Below are positions 54,742-63,992 of a DNA stretch of 64,000 nucleotides, one piece after another. A program made the position numbers and the translations under genes. The stretch spans positions 1 to 64,000 of the forward strand of contig JBHJOB010000005.1 in assembly GCA_050330195.1 (NCBI GenBank). The letters run 5' to 3'. This DNA is from JAHQVI01 sp050330195 (lineage in GTDB: Bacteria; Pseudomonadota; Alphaproteobacteria; Rhizobiales; Rhodomicrobiaceae). Within the stretch, counting starts at the first letter, position 1. Each line of letters begins with the position of its first letter. The notes under the pieces were generated by a model, which saw only the letters and a list, made by a program, of their open reading frames with translations, ran no database searches and was not told where the DNA came from.

Positions 54742-55482
54742 ATGTATTTCAGCAGAGTATTCATGATGCCGTGCCCAATATGCAAATCAATAAAACATGC
54801 GCTTTTCTTTAAAAAGGATCCATACCAGATACATAAATGCAATGAATGCACAGGTCTGTTTGTACATCCGATGCCCATATCTGCTGAAATAAATCAGTTT
54901 TATGAAAATTATTACAAGACATCGCAATATACCGCAAAACTAGAGTCTAAAATCCGCAGGGCACGCCGCCGCATCAAAGGGCTGAAACGAACGAACGGCC
55001 AACGTTTCCTGGATGTTGGATGTAATGTTGGCTTTGCTACGGAGGCTGCGCGGCAAATTGGATTCCAAGCCGAAGGAATTGATCTTGATCCCGTTGCGAT
55101 CGATACAGCGCGAAAACTATTTCCGGAAGCCCGTTTTTCAACTGACGATCTTGATCATCTTGCAATGAAAAATGAACGCTACGATGTTGTTTATTGCTCT
55201 GAGATTATCGAGCATCTGACAGATCCGGACGCGTTCCTCTCTTCAGTCAAAAGCGTAATGACGGACGGCGCCACCTTATTCCTTACAACACCGGATGCAG
55301 GCCACTACAGGGTGTCTCAAAAGCCTGAACATCTGTGTGACTGGAACAATGTTCGCCCCCCGGAACATCTGCTTTATTTCAATGGCCGCTCTATCCGGTG
55401 TCTCCTATCTAATCATGGTTTCAATTCGATCCATATCGCGTTCAATTTAAAACCAACCCTAAAAGTGCGCGCTTCGAGATAG
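54742..55482 (+). CDS. Zn-finger plus class I SAM methyltransferase
   Basis: 246 residues. The N-terminus has two CxxC pairs (CPICKS and CNECTG) that could bind zinc, followed by a long helical stretch and a methyltransferase-11 type domain (RFLDVGCNVGFATEAA, YDVVYCSEIIEHLTDP). This Cys-bearing layout is shared with sugar methyltransferases of polysaccharide loci and with the gene at 59278 in this window. The ATGs at 54763 and 54766 are possible starts. Confidence 0.86.
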   Translation: MYFSRVFMMPCPICKSIKHALFFKKDPYQIHKCNECTGLFVHPMPISAEINQFYENYYKTSQYTAKLESKIRRARRRIKGLKRTNGQRFLDVGCNVGFATEAARQIGFQAEGIDLDPVAIDTARKLFPEARFSTDDLDHLAMKNERYDVVYCSEIIEHLTDPDAFLSSVKSVMTDGATLFLTTPDAGHYRVSQKPEHLCDWNNVRPPEHLLYFNGRSIRCLLSNHGFNSIHIAFNLKPTLKVRASR

Positions 55483-55485
55483 CAG

Positions 55486-56220
55486 ATGGAAAATTACTAC
55501 TTTGATAGAATGAAGGCCAACCTAACACGTTTCTCTGAGACAAAACGTCATTTTGAAAAGCTTATCAATCACCGCCGCTGCTTGATCATCGGATCGGCGC
55601 CCGAACCGGTTTTTCCGGGAAGCTCAAGTGACGATTGCATTCTTTGCGTTAACGGCTCCGTTTATTCCGTGTACAAGCATCTTTCTCGCGGGCCGGATAT
55701 CACCTATCTGAATGCAGCATTTTTTCGGGACGAAAACATCTACACGAGCAAGACACGAGCAATACTTGCGGGCAAACACATAGGAGATGCGTTAGTTGCA
55801 TGGCGTGACCATGAAGAAGGCGTCAAGATGCTGGAACAATTCGGAGTCGATTTCGGCATTGCCAGATTGTTTTCGAAGTATGAGAAAAGGCTTATATTAA
55901 CCGAAGTGCTTGCGCATAACGTGATCGGTTTATACGCTCACCGTGCCAATGTTTCGAACGGCATCCTGATGGTCGCCTTTGCGCTCGCCTGTGGCGCAAG
56001 AGAAGCTATTCTTATCGGCTTTTCATTCGACCACGCTCATGCCTATAGCCCCAGCCAACAGCTCTCTCCAAGGGCCCATGCAGAAGAAGATACACTTTTC
56101 CTTCGTCTTGCTCTATCGAGAAAGCTTCCATTAACAACCACTTCGCAAGATTTGCATTCAAGAACCGGGCTACCACTAACAGATCTGGAAACGGAACCTA
56201 CCCAAGATTTGACACCATGA
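55486..56220 (+). CDS. Rossmann-like protein, possibly glycosyltransferase/DUF115-like
   Basis: 244 residues starting three bases after the previous stop. A Rossmann-type opening (RRCLIIGSAPEPVFPGSS) and a later SNGILMVAFALACGAREAILIGFSFDHAH stretch resemble sialyltransferase-like and DUF115/MptE-like enzymes, which use nucleotide-linked donors. I cannot place it in a family with certainty. Tight linkage to the methyltransferases favours a role in the same glycan. Confidence 0.65.
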   Translation: MENYYFDRMKANLTRFSETKRHFEKLINHRRCLIIGSAPEPVFPGSSSDDCILCVNGSVYSVYKHLSRGPDITYLNAAFFRDENIYTSKTRAILAGKHIGDALVAWRDHEEGVKMLEQFGVDFGIARLFSKYEKRLILTEVLAHNVIGLYAHRANVSNGILMVAFALACGAREAILIGFSFDHAHAYSPSQQLSPRAHAEEDTLFLRLALSRKLPLTTTSQDLHSRTGLPLTDLETEPTQDLTP

Positions 56221-56423
56221 CATGAGCCGCGTGCTTTTGGTCTAAAAATCGCTCCGTTATACTTCAGAATTAGATTTTTAAGCACGGAATGCTCTCGGAT
56301 GTATTTAGGCAACTCAATAATAAAAAAACCCTGCTCCATTCCATCACCTTGTTGTGGTTGATGGGTAATGAGGCTAACTTTCGTCTGGAAATGTAAAGGG
56401 ACAACTCGCTAGGAAATATCGTC

Positions 56424-57218
56424 TTGTCGAAGCAGCAACTCATCAGTTTTTGGGATGGGCCAGTTACATGGCTGGAGCGATTATGCGTCGCCTCAATGGG
56501 GCAACACCACCACCCTCTTGCCGTATACACTTATGGTGACAAATCGTCGCTCGGAGCTGACTTAGGTGTGGAAATTAGAGATGCCCGGGATATATTGCCG
56601 GAAGACAGCCACTATCATAAATACAGAGCTGAACAACGATTTGGCATGTTTGCCAATATATTCCGTCTATACCTACTTAAATACAACAAAGGCACATGGG
56701 TTGACTTGGACTGCTATTTTTTGAAGCCTCTGAGCTCGAGTAGCGAACACGTCTTCGGCTTTTCATCGCCGAATAAAATTAACAATGCCGTACTTCGTAT
56801 CGCCCCAAATTCCGAGCTTATTGACGATTACATTTCGGCTATTACTGCAGACCCTTTGCAAATACCTTGGGCCAGTATCTCACGTCAGTTAAAGCGTAAA
56901 TTCGAAATATTCAAAGGACAATCACAACCTCATCCGAATTTCAAGACTAACATCGGCCCAAAAGCGCTGACATATTTTGTAAAAAAGCATGGCCTCTTAA
57001 GTTATGCTCAACATCAGGAAGTTTATTACCCATTGCCAGCGAAGGAAATCTCTCTGCTCCTCCAACCCGAGGAACAAGTTCTACCTAAGCTGACTGACAA
57101 CGCGATCATGATCCACGCTTGGCGCAACACTTTAAAGTTTCAGGGTTATCTTAACAGTACTCCACCTGCAGATAGCTATATTGGCAAAGCGTGCCGTGGG
57201 TATAATGTGACGAACTGA
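56424..57218 (+). CDS. Glycosyltransferase with DXD motif
   Basis: 264 residues from a TTG start, AGGA nine bases upstream. The region FRLYLLKYNKGTWVDLDCYFLKPL carries the DXD-type metal/nucleotide-sugar motif (DLD) of GT-A glycosyltransferases in the sugar-binding 'Gly_transf_sug' family, and IMIHAWRNTLKFQGY is at the C-terminus. No membrane segment or signal peptide. It likely adds a sugar to a cell-surface or secreted glycan. A 203-base gap precedes it. Confidence 0.82.
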   Translation: MSKQQLISFWDGPVTWLERLCVASMGQHHHPLAVYTYGDKSSLGADLGVEIRDARDILPEDSHYHKYRAEQRFGMFANIFRLYLLKYNKGTWVDLDCYFLKPLSSSSEHVFGFSSPNKINNAVLRIAPNSELIDDYISAITADPLQIPWASISRQLKRKFEIFKGQSQPHPNFKTNIGPKALTYFVKKHGLLSYAQHQEVYYPLPAKEISLLLQPEEQVLPKLTDNAIMIHAWRNTLKFQGYLNSTPPADSYIGKACRGYNVTN

Positions 57219-57257
57219 TTTCCGCGCAAATGTTATGGTACACGAAGCCGGTTAAGC

Positions 57258-57272
57258 GTGAACCCGGTTCAC
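57258..57272. promoter_or_regulatory. 15-base perfect palindrome between island and SLC13 gene
   Basis: GTGAACCCGGTTCAC: two 7-base arms around a single central C, in the 245-base gap between the glycosyltransferase and the SLC13 permease gene. It could be an operator or a small hairpin. A near copy of its arm (CCGGTT) lies at 57248-57253. No T run follows, so a terminator is unlikely. Confidence 0.4.
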
Positions 57273-57463
57273 CACATAGCCACTTAAACCATCCCCCTCA
57301 GCAAATGCCATGGCAGCGCGATCCCCGCCTGCTGAGGCGGATAAAGTCAGTACCTCCAACGACGAAACCAAGCTCCATAAGCACAGCGGTTGGGAAAACA
57401 AACATAATTTTCTAGTATAAATCTGGATATTAAAAGTATCGTTCTAGCTCTGTCGGCCAAAAA

Positions 57464-59242
57464 ATGTCTGCCGTGTCGGATCAAACCATCATCTTTGCCT
57501 TGCTCGGCCTTGTGCTGGCTCTGCTCGTCTGGGGACGCTGGCGCTATGATTTCGTCGCCTTCGTCGCCCTGGTCACAGCCGTCATTCTCGGCGTGGTCCC
57601 CGCCGAAAAGGCGTTCGAGGGCTTCGTTCATCCGGCAACCGTGATCATCGCGCTGGTTCTGATCGTCTCGCGAGGGCTGAGCAACGCCGGGGTCGTCGAT
57701 CATCTCGGGCGGCTGATCAATGCAACGCCGCGCGGCGTTCCGCAACATATCGGCGTCATGTCGGCAATCGCCGCCCCGCTTTCCGCCGTGATGAACAATG
57801 TCGCCGCGCTGGCGCTGCTCATGCCGCTCGACGTACAGGCGGCCGCGAAGGCCAAACGCCCGCCCGGAAACACGCTGATGGCGCTATCCTTCGCCACCAT
57901 CCTCGGCGGACTCGTCACGCTCATCGGCACACCGCCGAACATCGTCGTCGCCAGCTTTCGGAATCAGGCGCTGGGCGAGCCTTTCCGCATGTTCGACTTC
58001 ATGCCGGTCGGCGGCGCTGCGGCGCTTGCCGGTCTCGCTTTCGTCGCGCTGATCGGCTGGCGGCTGATTCCGGCGGCATCGCGCAAGCAGGACGCGGAGG
58101 CCGAGTTCAACCTGCATGACTATGTCGCCGAGGCGCGCGTCGAGGAAGGTTCCTCGATCATCGGTAAATCGGTTGCCGACGTTGAAAAGAAGATCATGGA
58201 AAGCGGTTCGGCCCTGCTGGCGATGGTGCGCAACGGCGTTCGGCTGTCGCGATTCAACCGGTCTTTTTCCGTTCAGGAAGGTGATGTGCTCGTCGTCGAG
58301 GCCGCGGCGAAAACGGTCGATCAGCTCATGGGGGATCTGGATCTGGAATATCTGGTCCCGGAAAAGCGCGAAAAAGAAGCGCTGGACGATCTCACCCTGA
58401 TCGAGGTCGTCGTGCCGCCGGGCGCATGGCTGGACGGACGCTCGGCGCAGAATTCCGGTATGCTCTACCGCTTCGTGCTTTCGCTCGTCGGCGTTTCGCG
58501 GCAGGGACGGCGCATCAACAAATCCCTGCGCAAGCTGACAATCCGCGCGGGTGACGTGCTGCTCCTGCTCATTCCAGACCACCGGCGGGCGGAAATCATC
58601 GAATGGACCGGCTGCCTGCCGCTCGCGCCGCGCGGCCTCGCCGTTGCGCAGCGCTCGAAGGCGGCAATGGCCGCCGGGCTCTTCGCCGCAGCCATTGCCG
58701 CCGCGTCCTTCGGCTTTCTCTCTCTGGCGATCGCCCTGGCGGCCTGCGTGGTCGTCTTCGTCGCGATTGGGCTCATCGGGGGCCGCGAGATCTACACCAG
58801 CATCGAATGGCCGGTCGTCATCCTGCTCGGCTCGATGCTGCCGCTCGGCTCGGCGCTGGAAACCTCGGGCGGCACCGCGCTGATCGCAAACAATCTCATC
58901 GCACTCACTTCCGGCGCGCCGAGCTGGGTTGCGTTGGCGCTGCTCATGGTGATCACCATGACACTGTCCGATGTGCTGAACAATGTCGCAACCGCAGTGG
59001 TTGCGGCGCCGGTCGGTCTTGGCATGGCGCAGAGCCTCGGCGTCAACCCGGATGCGTTTCTGATGGCGGTCGCCATCGCTGCGTCCTGCGCGTTCCTGAC
59101 GCCCATCGGCCACAAGAACAACATTCTCGTGCTCGGCCCCGGCGGCTATCGCTTCGGGGATTACTGGCGCATGGGCCTGCCGCTGGAGATCATAATCATC
59201 GTGGTGTCGGTGCCGCTGCTGCTGATCGTCTGGCCGCTTTGA
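57464..59242 (+). CDS. SLC13 family permease with RCK_C (TrkA-C) domains
   Basis: 592 residues: membrane segments at both ends separated by two RCK_C/TrkA-C regulatory domains (about 218-290 and 310-385). The N-terminal half has GFVHPATVIIALVLIVSRGLSN and the signature NVAALALLMPLD; the C-terminal half has LNNVATAVVAAPVGLGMAQ and ASCAFLTPIGHKNNILVLGPG. This layout is that of sodium- or proton-coupled di/tricarboxylate or sulfate carriers. Substrate unknown. Confidence 0.93.
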   Translation: MSAVSDQTIIFALLGLVLALLVWGRWRYDFVAFVALVTAVILGVVPAEKAFEGFVHPATVIIALVLIVSRGLSNAGVVDHLGRLINATPRGVPQHIGVMSAIAAPLSAVMNNVAALALLMPLDVQAAAKAKRPPGNTLMALSFATILGGLVTLIGTPPNIVVASFRNQALGEPFRMFDFMPVGGAAALAGLAFVALIGWRLIPAASRKQDAEAEFNLHDYVAEARVEEGSSIIGKSVADVEKKIMESGSALLAMVRNGVRLSRFNRSFSVQEGDVLVVEAAAKTVDQLMGDLDLEYLVPEKREKEALDDLTLIEVVVPPGAWLDGRSAQNSGMLYRFVLSLVGVSRQGRRINKSLRKLTIRAGDVLLLLIPDHRRAEIIEWTGCLPLAPRGLAVAQRSKAAMAAGLFAAAIAAASFGFLSLAIALAACVVVFVAIGLIGGREIYTSIEWPVVILLGSMLPLGSALETSGGTALIANNLIALTSGAPSWVALALLMVITMTLSDVLNNVATAVVAAPVGLGMAQSLGVNPDAFLMAVAIAASCAFLTPIGHKNNILVLGPGGYRFGDYWRMGLPLEIIIIVVSVPLLLIVWPL

Positions 59243-59277
59243 CGGAGCTTCGTTGATCGGGCGACGGCGACCGGGCG

Positions 59278-60279
59278 CTACGATACATTCTGCATGATAC
59301 AGGCGATGTATTCCCCGTCGCGCACCCAGTCTTCGATCCGCATACCCGACCGCTCCGCAAGGATCTCCGGCGACCGTCCCGTGAAGAAGAAAACGTGGTA
59401 ATGGCTGAAATCATAGCTGTAGTCGAAGCAGGGCGTTGTGTGGACAATCCTGCCGTCCGGCGTCAGGAGTTGCCCCAGCCTCCGCGTGGTCCCGGCAGGG
59501 TCGAAAAGATGCTCCAGCACGTTGTGTGACAGGATACCGTCGAATTGACGCGCCTCGACTTCCTCCCAGTTGGAGAACACATATTCCGACGACCGGCTGG
59601 CGCTAGGCTCAAAGCCGAAAATGTTCCAGCCCTCCTGCCTGAGGCGTTCGATCGCTCCGGCCCATTCGCCTCCACATCCGAAATCGAGATACGTTCCGCT
59701 TTTTCTCGGTTCCAGAAGGTAAAAAGTCCGAATGACGGATGCCGTGCTGTCCCCTTCGGAATAAATCCGGTAAAGGTTTCTGTAATCGAGATCCAGCATT
59801 TCGTCATCGAGCGCCAGCATCTTTTGAGGGCCGAAGATAACGTCGCAGGCCGGACAGACATGCCTCAGCAAACGCCCGCCGTGAAATATGCAATGGCTGA
59901 GGGCTTCCCGGAAGTCGCCCCGATCGCCGGAGTAATCGCAGAGCGGACATGTGTCCGGCTTGTCGCTTCCGGAAAGCTGCTCGATGAGGTCTATCGTTCG
60001 CCAATGCGCTTTCATGGCATAGCGAATGACGTTGTGAATGGTGTCTTCGTCCAGACGGCGCTCCAACGCCGAAACGCGCGCCGCCAGATCGCTTTCGGCC
60101 TGATGACGGCCGTTCGTTCCGCGCTCCTGCGTCCTTGCCGGTTCCGGGGCAACGCCTTTATCACCTGCGGACCGCCCGGAATCAGCGGCTGGAACGAGTC
60201 GAAGACCGGACCTCTTGAGAACCCTGTTGGTGAAGTCCACCACGCCGGCGGGCAGGCTCATGGCCATAGTGAAACCCAT
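59278..60279 (-). CDS. Zn-finger plus class I SAM methyltransferase
   Basis: 333 residues. A short helical/coiled start (RVSALERRLDEDTIHNV), two Cys pairs (CPLCDYSGD and CPACDVIFG) likely binding zinc, then a methyltransferase domain with TYLDFGCGGEWAGAIERL and DGILSHNVLEHLFDPAG. It is the third methyltransferase in 6 kb and shares the Cys layout of the gene at 54742, but is GC-rich like the chromosome. In-frame ATGs at 60267 and 60261 are alternative starts. Target unknown. Confidence 0.87.
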   Translation of the reverse strand: MGFTMAMSLPAGVVDFTNRVLKRSGLRLVPAADSGRSAGDKGVAPEPARTQERGTNGRHQAESDLAARVSALERRLDEDTIHNVIRYAMKAHWRTIDLIEQLSGSDKPDTCPLCDYSGDRGDFREALSHCIFHGGRLLRHVCPACDVIFGPQKMLALDDEMLDLDYRNLYRIYSEGDSTASVIRTFYLLEPRKSGTYLDFGCGGEWAGAIERLRQEGWNIFGFEPSASRSSEYVFSNWEEVEARQFDGILSHNVLEHLFDPAGTTRRLGQLLTPDGRIVHTTPCFDYSYDFSHYHVFFFTGRSPEILAERSGMRIEDWVRDGEYIACIMQNVS

Positions 60280-60432
60280 GCATATTTACTGAAATATGTG
60301 AGCCTCTATGGACCATACACCACCGCGTGAACAACCTCACACGCTATGCAATCCGCAGTTGTACCCGGAAAAAGCAGGGATGTGCGTAAATACGCTCGCG
60401 CCAACCCGGAATCGGCCAGAGACCGGCGTCGC

Positions 60433-60903
60433 TCAAAGTTTGACTTCGAGCAGTTCGACTTCAAACAGCAATGTCGAATTGGGCGGGATCAGACCACCGC
60501 CGACGCCACTGGAGCCATAGCCGAGTGCCGGCGGTATGATGAGCTGGCGTTTGCCACCGACCTTCATCGTTGCAACACCCCGCTCCCAGCCTTCAATGAC
60601 CTGCCGCTGGCCGAGGGTAAATTCGAACGGCTCCCCGCGGTCCAGCGAACTGTCGAATTTCTTGCCCTTGACGCCGTTCTCATAGAGCCAGCCGGTGTAA
60701 TGCATGACGGCCTTTTGTCCCGGTTTCGGCGACGCGCCGTCGCCGACCTTGATGTCCTCGATCTGCAGACCCGAGTCCGAAGTGGCCGCCGCCGCCGGCG
60801 TCAGCTCAGCGGTCTGGGCGACCTCGGTCGATGCGCCGTTCGAGCAGCCGCTTGAGAGCGCTGTCACCAGTATTGCGGCGAGCAGTCCTGATAGTCTTGT
60901 CAT
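60433..60903 (-). CDS. FKBP-type peptidyl-prolyl isomerase lipoprotein
   Basis: 156 residues from MTRLSGLLAAILV with GGGGGA five bases upstream. The lipobox is ALSSGC (Cys20), so the protein is anchored on the periplasmic face. The FKBP domain (about 50-156) shows VMHYTGWLYENGVKGKKFDSS, GEPFEFTLGQRQVIEGWERG and LIIPPALGYGS. It catalyses prolyl isomerisation to help fold envelope proteins. Confidence 0.95.
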   Translation of the reverse strand: MTRLSGLLAAILVTALSSGCSNGASTEVAQTAELTPAAAATSDSGLQIEDIKVGDGASPKPGQKAVMHYTGWLYENGVKGKKFDSSLDRGEPFEFTLGQRQVIEGWERGVATMKVGGKRQLIIPPALGYGSSGVGGGLIPPNSTLLFEVELLEVKL

Positions 60904-61047
60904 ATTGTCCCCCCGGATCGCCTGACCTCGCGCGGCAAGGCGATCAGTCAGCCTGATAGGAGACAACTATCGCAAGACTGTGGCCGAAGCTACATGTGAG
61001 AGACGGCAAGCGCGTTTGTTAGACGACATTCATTCGTGCGAACGCGA

Positions 61048-61407
61048 TCAGGACGCCGCACCGATCGCCGCGCTGTAGGCATCGGGTTTGAAGCCGACGA
61101 GGAGTTTGCCGTCGCCGAGGTCGAGGACGGGGCGCTTGATTATCGACGGCTGATCCAGCATCAGAGCGATTGCCTTGTCCGCGTCGAGCCCCTGCTTGTC
61201 CTCCTCGGGCAGCTTGCGGAAAGTGGTGCCGGCGCGATTGAGCAAGGCTTCCCAGCCGAGGGCCTTGCACCAGCGCTCCAGGCGGTCGCGATCGATGCCG
61301 GCTGACTTATAGTCGTGAAACGCATATTCGACGCCGTGGCCATCGAGCCAGCCACGCGCCTTCTTCATCGTGTCGCAGTTCTTGATGCCGTAGATCGTGA
61401 TGGTCAT
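61048..61407 (-). CDS. ArsC/Spx-family protein (YffB-like)
   Basis: 119 residues of the arsenate-reductase-like thioredoxin fold: YGIKNCDTMKKARGWLD has a single Cys (Cys11) with Thr and Lys as in YffB, and IIKRPVLDLGDGKLLVGF matches the conserved 'IKRPV' motif. Despite the arsenate reductase label, YffB-type proteins are thought to bind glutathione and reduce thiol disulfides. No arsenic genes are near. Confidence 0.93.
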   Translation of the reverse strand: MTITIYGIKNCDTMKKARGWLDGHGVEYAFHDYKSAGIDRDRLERWCKALGWEALLNRAGTTFRKLPEEDKQGLDADKAIALMLDQPSIIKRPVLDLGDGKLLVGFKPDAYSAAIGAAS

Positions 61408-61887
61408 GGCAGCTTGCTAGTTGTTGTAGCGAAACACGGGTTAATTGCGAACAACTACCAAAATGCGATAGTCCAAATCTCGAGTCGGTGCTAGAGAGAA
61501 AGCAATTGGCGCACGAAAGTTTTTTGCCTCACACCTCGTTCCAAACGTGAATATTTCCATTTTATGCCGCTAACCATAGGCGGAGTGAAAACGAGCGCCT
61601 ACTACAATCACCGCAGATGTTCAATTTATAGTTGTGACGATTTAAAGTGAGTGCCTGTGCTGTTTCTGCCGCAGGATTATATACTTTCCTTCTCGGCTAA
61701 AGAGCTATTGTGTCGTCCAGCTTTAAGCGTGTATGGCTTGATCAAAGGGGCTACGCCAACGAAAGTACCCCAGAGATGATTTAGTTTTTCATCGTCGACC
61801 ATCTTCTTGTCGGGGATTGAAAAGATCTTTGCGTGCAGGACGCCAATCAGTCGTTGCACAGAATTTTTAGCTACGAAGGAATGGTCT
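61408..61887. other. Intergenic, AT-rich stretch
   Basis: About 480 bases between the ArsC-like gene and a lipoprotein gene, AT-richer than the flanks. It must contain the promoters of both divergent genes. A 76-codon frame at 61677-61907 (minus) overlaps the lipoprotein start and looks non-coding. No RNA gene was recognised. Confidence 0.5.
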
Positions 61888-62340
61888 ATGAAGCACGCAA
61901 CGGGCATGTTGCTCTACGTTTTTCTTTGTTTACTGACAAGCGCATGCACTTCGAGCACTGTTCTTGAAACGCAGAATGCCCTCCGAGACCCCGGCGCCGC
62001 AAGACTACATTTTATTCGCCCCAGTACTTTTGTGGGTGCTTTCCAGTCAATAGGCATAACGATTAATGGCACGAAGATCGGAAGTTTAGGCGTAGGAACC
62101 CATTTGTACATTGATCGAGAGCCCGGACAATATAATGTTGTCATCGCACATGAACTTGACTTCGGAAAATGGGAGCAGACTATTGAGGCTCCTTCTCGAC
62201 AAGAATATTACTTTAAGATTGTACCTGGTCCAATTTCGGTAACTTCTGTAGGAACAACAACCGTAGTTAATGGGCGCATGGGCGTTATTCCTATAAGTGA
62301 AGGTGAAGGAACGTCTTTGATCGAAGCAATAAAAAATTAG
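61888..62340 (+). CDS. DUF2846-like lipoprotein
   Basis: 150 residues from the ATG at 61888, with AAGGA seven bases upstream; a longer frame from 61807 is rejected. The lipobox LLTSAC (Cys20) marks a lipoprotein. The mature part (GAARLHFIRPSTFVGAFQSI, then INGTKIGSLGVGTHLYIDREPG) matches the DUF2846 pattern of an envelope protein with a beta-rich fold. The gene is AT-rich compared with guaA next to it. Function unknown. Confidence 0.83.
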   Translation: MKHATGMLLYVFLCLLTSACTSSTVLETQNALRDPGAARLHFIRPSTFVGAFQSIGITINGTKIGSLGVGTHLYIDREPGQYNVVIAHELDFGKWEQTIEAPSRQEYYFKIVPGPISVTSVGTTTVVNGRMGVIPISEGEGTSLIEAIKN

Positions 62341-62444
62341 GGATCTTTTGTTCCATTTTCACGAGGTTTACCGGTAATTCTCTTTCCACCGCACAGGGAA
62401 CGGCGTGGTAGACATGATCCACATGGTATTCGGTTACAGTTGTA

Positions 62445-63992
62445 TCACTCCCACTCAATAGTCCCCGGCGGTTTCGACGTAATATCGTAAACCACACGAT
62501 TGATGCCCTTGACCTCGTTGATGATCCGAGTTGCCGCTCGACCAAGAAAATCATGGCTGAAGTCGAAATAGTCCGCCGTCATGCCGTCGGTCGAGGTCAC
62601 GGCGCGCAGGGCGCAGACGAAATCATAGGTGCGCGCATCGCCCATCACGCCGACCGTGCGCACCGGCAGCAGCACGGCAAAGGCCTGCCAGATTGCGTCG
62701 TACAGCCCGTCCTTGCGGATCTCGTCGAGATAGATCGCGTCGGCCTTGCGCAGGATGTCGAGCCGCTCCGCCGTTACCTCGCCGGGAATGCGGATGGCGA
62801 GGCCCGGTCCGGGGAACGGATGACGCCCGACGAAACTCTCCGGCAGGCCAAGTTCGCGGCCTAACTCGCGCACCTCGTCCTTGAACAGCTCGCGCAAGGG
62901 CTCCAGCAGTTTCAGCTTCATGCGCTCCGGCAGTCCGCCGACATTGTGGTGCGACTTGATCGTCACGGACGGACCGCCCGTGAACGACACGCTTTCGATC
63001 ACATCGGGATAAAGCGTGCCCTGCGCCAGAAAATCCGCCCCGCCCAGCTTGCCCGCTTCCTCGTCGAACACGTCGATGAACAGGCCGCCGATCGTCTTGC
63101 GCTTGCGCTCGGGGTCGCTGACGCCGCCCAGCGCGGCAAGAAAACGCTCCGACGCATCGACATGAACAAGCGGGATGTTGTAGGAGCCGCGGAACAGCGA
63201 GACGACCTGATCGGCCTCGCCCTGCCGCAACAAGCCATGATCGACGAAAATGCAGGTGAGCTGCTCGCCGATGGCCTCATGGATCAGCACGGCGGCCACC
63301 GCTGAATCGACGCCGCCCGAAAGCCCGCAGATCACCTTCGCATCGCCGACCTGCGCGCGGATCTTGCCAACCATCTCCTCGCGGAAGCGGCCCATCGTCC
63401 ATTTGCCGTCGCAGCCGGCAATCTTGTGCACGAAATTGGATATGAGCTTCGCACCGTCCGGCGTGTGCATGACTTCCGGGTGAAACATGAAGGAATAGAA
63501 CCGGCGCGCCTCGTCGGCGGCAACGGCAAAAGGCGCATTCGGCGAGGCGGCATAGACCTCGAAGCCCGGCGCCAGCTTGATCACGCGGTCGCCGTGGCTC
63601 ATCCAGACCTGATATTGCGCGCCCTTTTCCCAGACACCCTCGAAGATCGTGCTGTCCTTGACGACTTCGACGAAGGCGCGGCCGAATTCGCGATGGTCGG
63701 AGGGCTCGGTTTCGCCGCCAAGCTGCGACGCCATGGTCATCTGGCCGTAGCAGATGCCGAGAACGGGAATGCCGGCCTTGAAGATCGCGTCGGGCGCGCG
63801 GGGCGTCCCGGCTTCATGGACGCTCGCCGGGCCGCCGGACAGGATCACCGCCCTGGGTTTCAGCGTCTCGAAGGCTTCAGCGGCTGCCTGAAACGGCACG
63901 ATTTCGGAATAGACGCCAGCTTCTCGCACCCGCCGGGCGATGAGTTGCGTGACCTGACTGCCAAAGTCAATGATGAGGATCGTATCGAGCAT
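62445..63992 (-). CDS. guaA: GMP synthase (glutamine-hydrolysing)
   Basis: 515 residues, full length. The class I glutamine amidotransferase domain has the nucleophile Cys81 (GICYGQM) and the His/Glu of FHPEVMHT. The PP-loop of the ATP pyrophosphatase domain is LSGGVDSAV, and the C-terminal dimerisation domain ends YDITSKPPGTIEWE. It converts XMP to GMP using glutamine and ATP, the last step of guanine nucleotide synthesis. The start codon is inside the window, eight bases from the right edge. Confidence 0.98.
   Translation of the reverse strand: MLDTILIIDFGSQVTQLIARRVREAGVYSEIVPFQAAAEAFETLKPRAVILSGGPASVHEAGTPRAPDAIFKAGIPVLGICYGQMTMASQLGGETEPSDHREFGRAFVEVVKDSTIFEGVWEKGAQYQVWMSHGDRVIKLAPGFEVYAASPNAPFAVAADEARRFYSFMFHPEVMHTPDGAKLISNFVHKIAGCDGKWTMGRFREEMVGKIRAQVGDAKVICGLSGGVDSAVAAVLIHEAIGEQLTCIFVDHGLLRQGEADQVVSLFRGSYNIPLVHVDASERFLAALGGVSDPERKRKTIGGLFIDVFDEEAGKLGGADFLAQGTLYPDVIESVSFTGGPSVTIKSHHNVGGLPERMKLKLLEPLRELFKDEVRELGRELGLPESFVGRHPFPGPGLAIRIPGEVTAERLDILRKADAIYLDEIRKDGLYDAIWQAFAVLLPVRTVGVMGDARTYDFVCALRAVTSTDGMTADYFDFSHDFLGRAATRIINEVKGINRVVYDITSKPPGTIEWE

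Larger units (their letters stand above)
53870..57460. other. AT-rich island with glycan-modification genes
   Basis: From about 53870 to 57460 the base composition drops clearly below the flanks, with AT-ending codons common. It holds two methyltransferases, a Rossmann-like protein and a DXD glycosyltransferase, all on the plus strand, with loose spacing. This is the usual look of acquired surface-glycan genes. No integrase, tRNA junction or flanking repeat was found at its ends. Confidence 0.7.

Noticed and set aside
61677..61907. 76-codon minus-strand frame next to the DUF2846-like lipoprotein
   Set aside because: Overlaps the lipoprotein start, has no family features and no ribosome-binding site.
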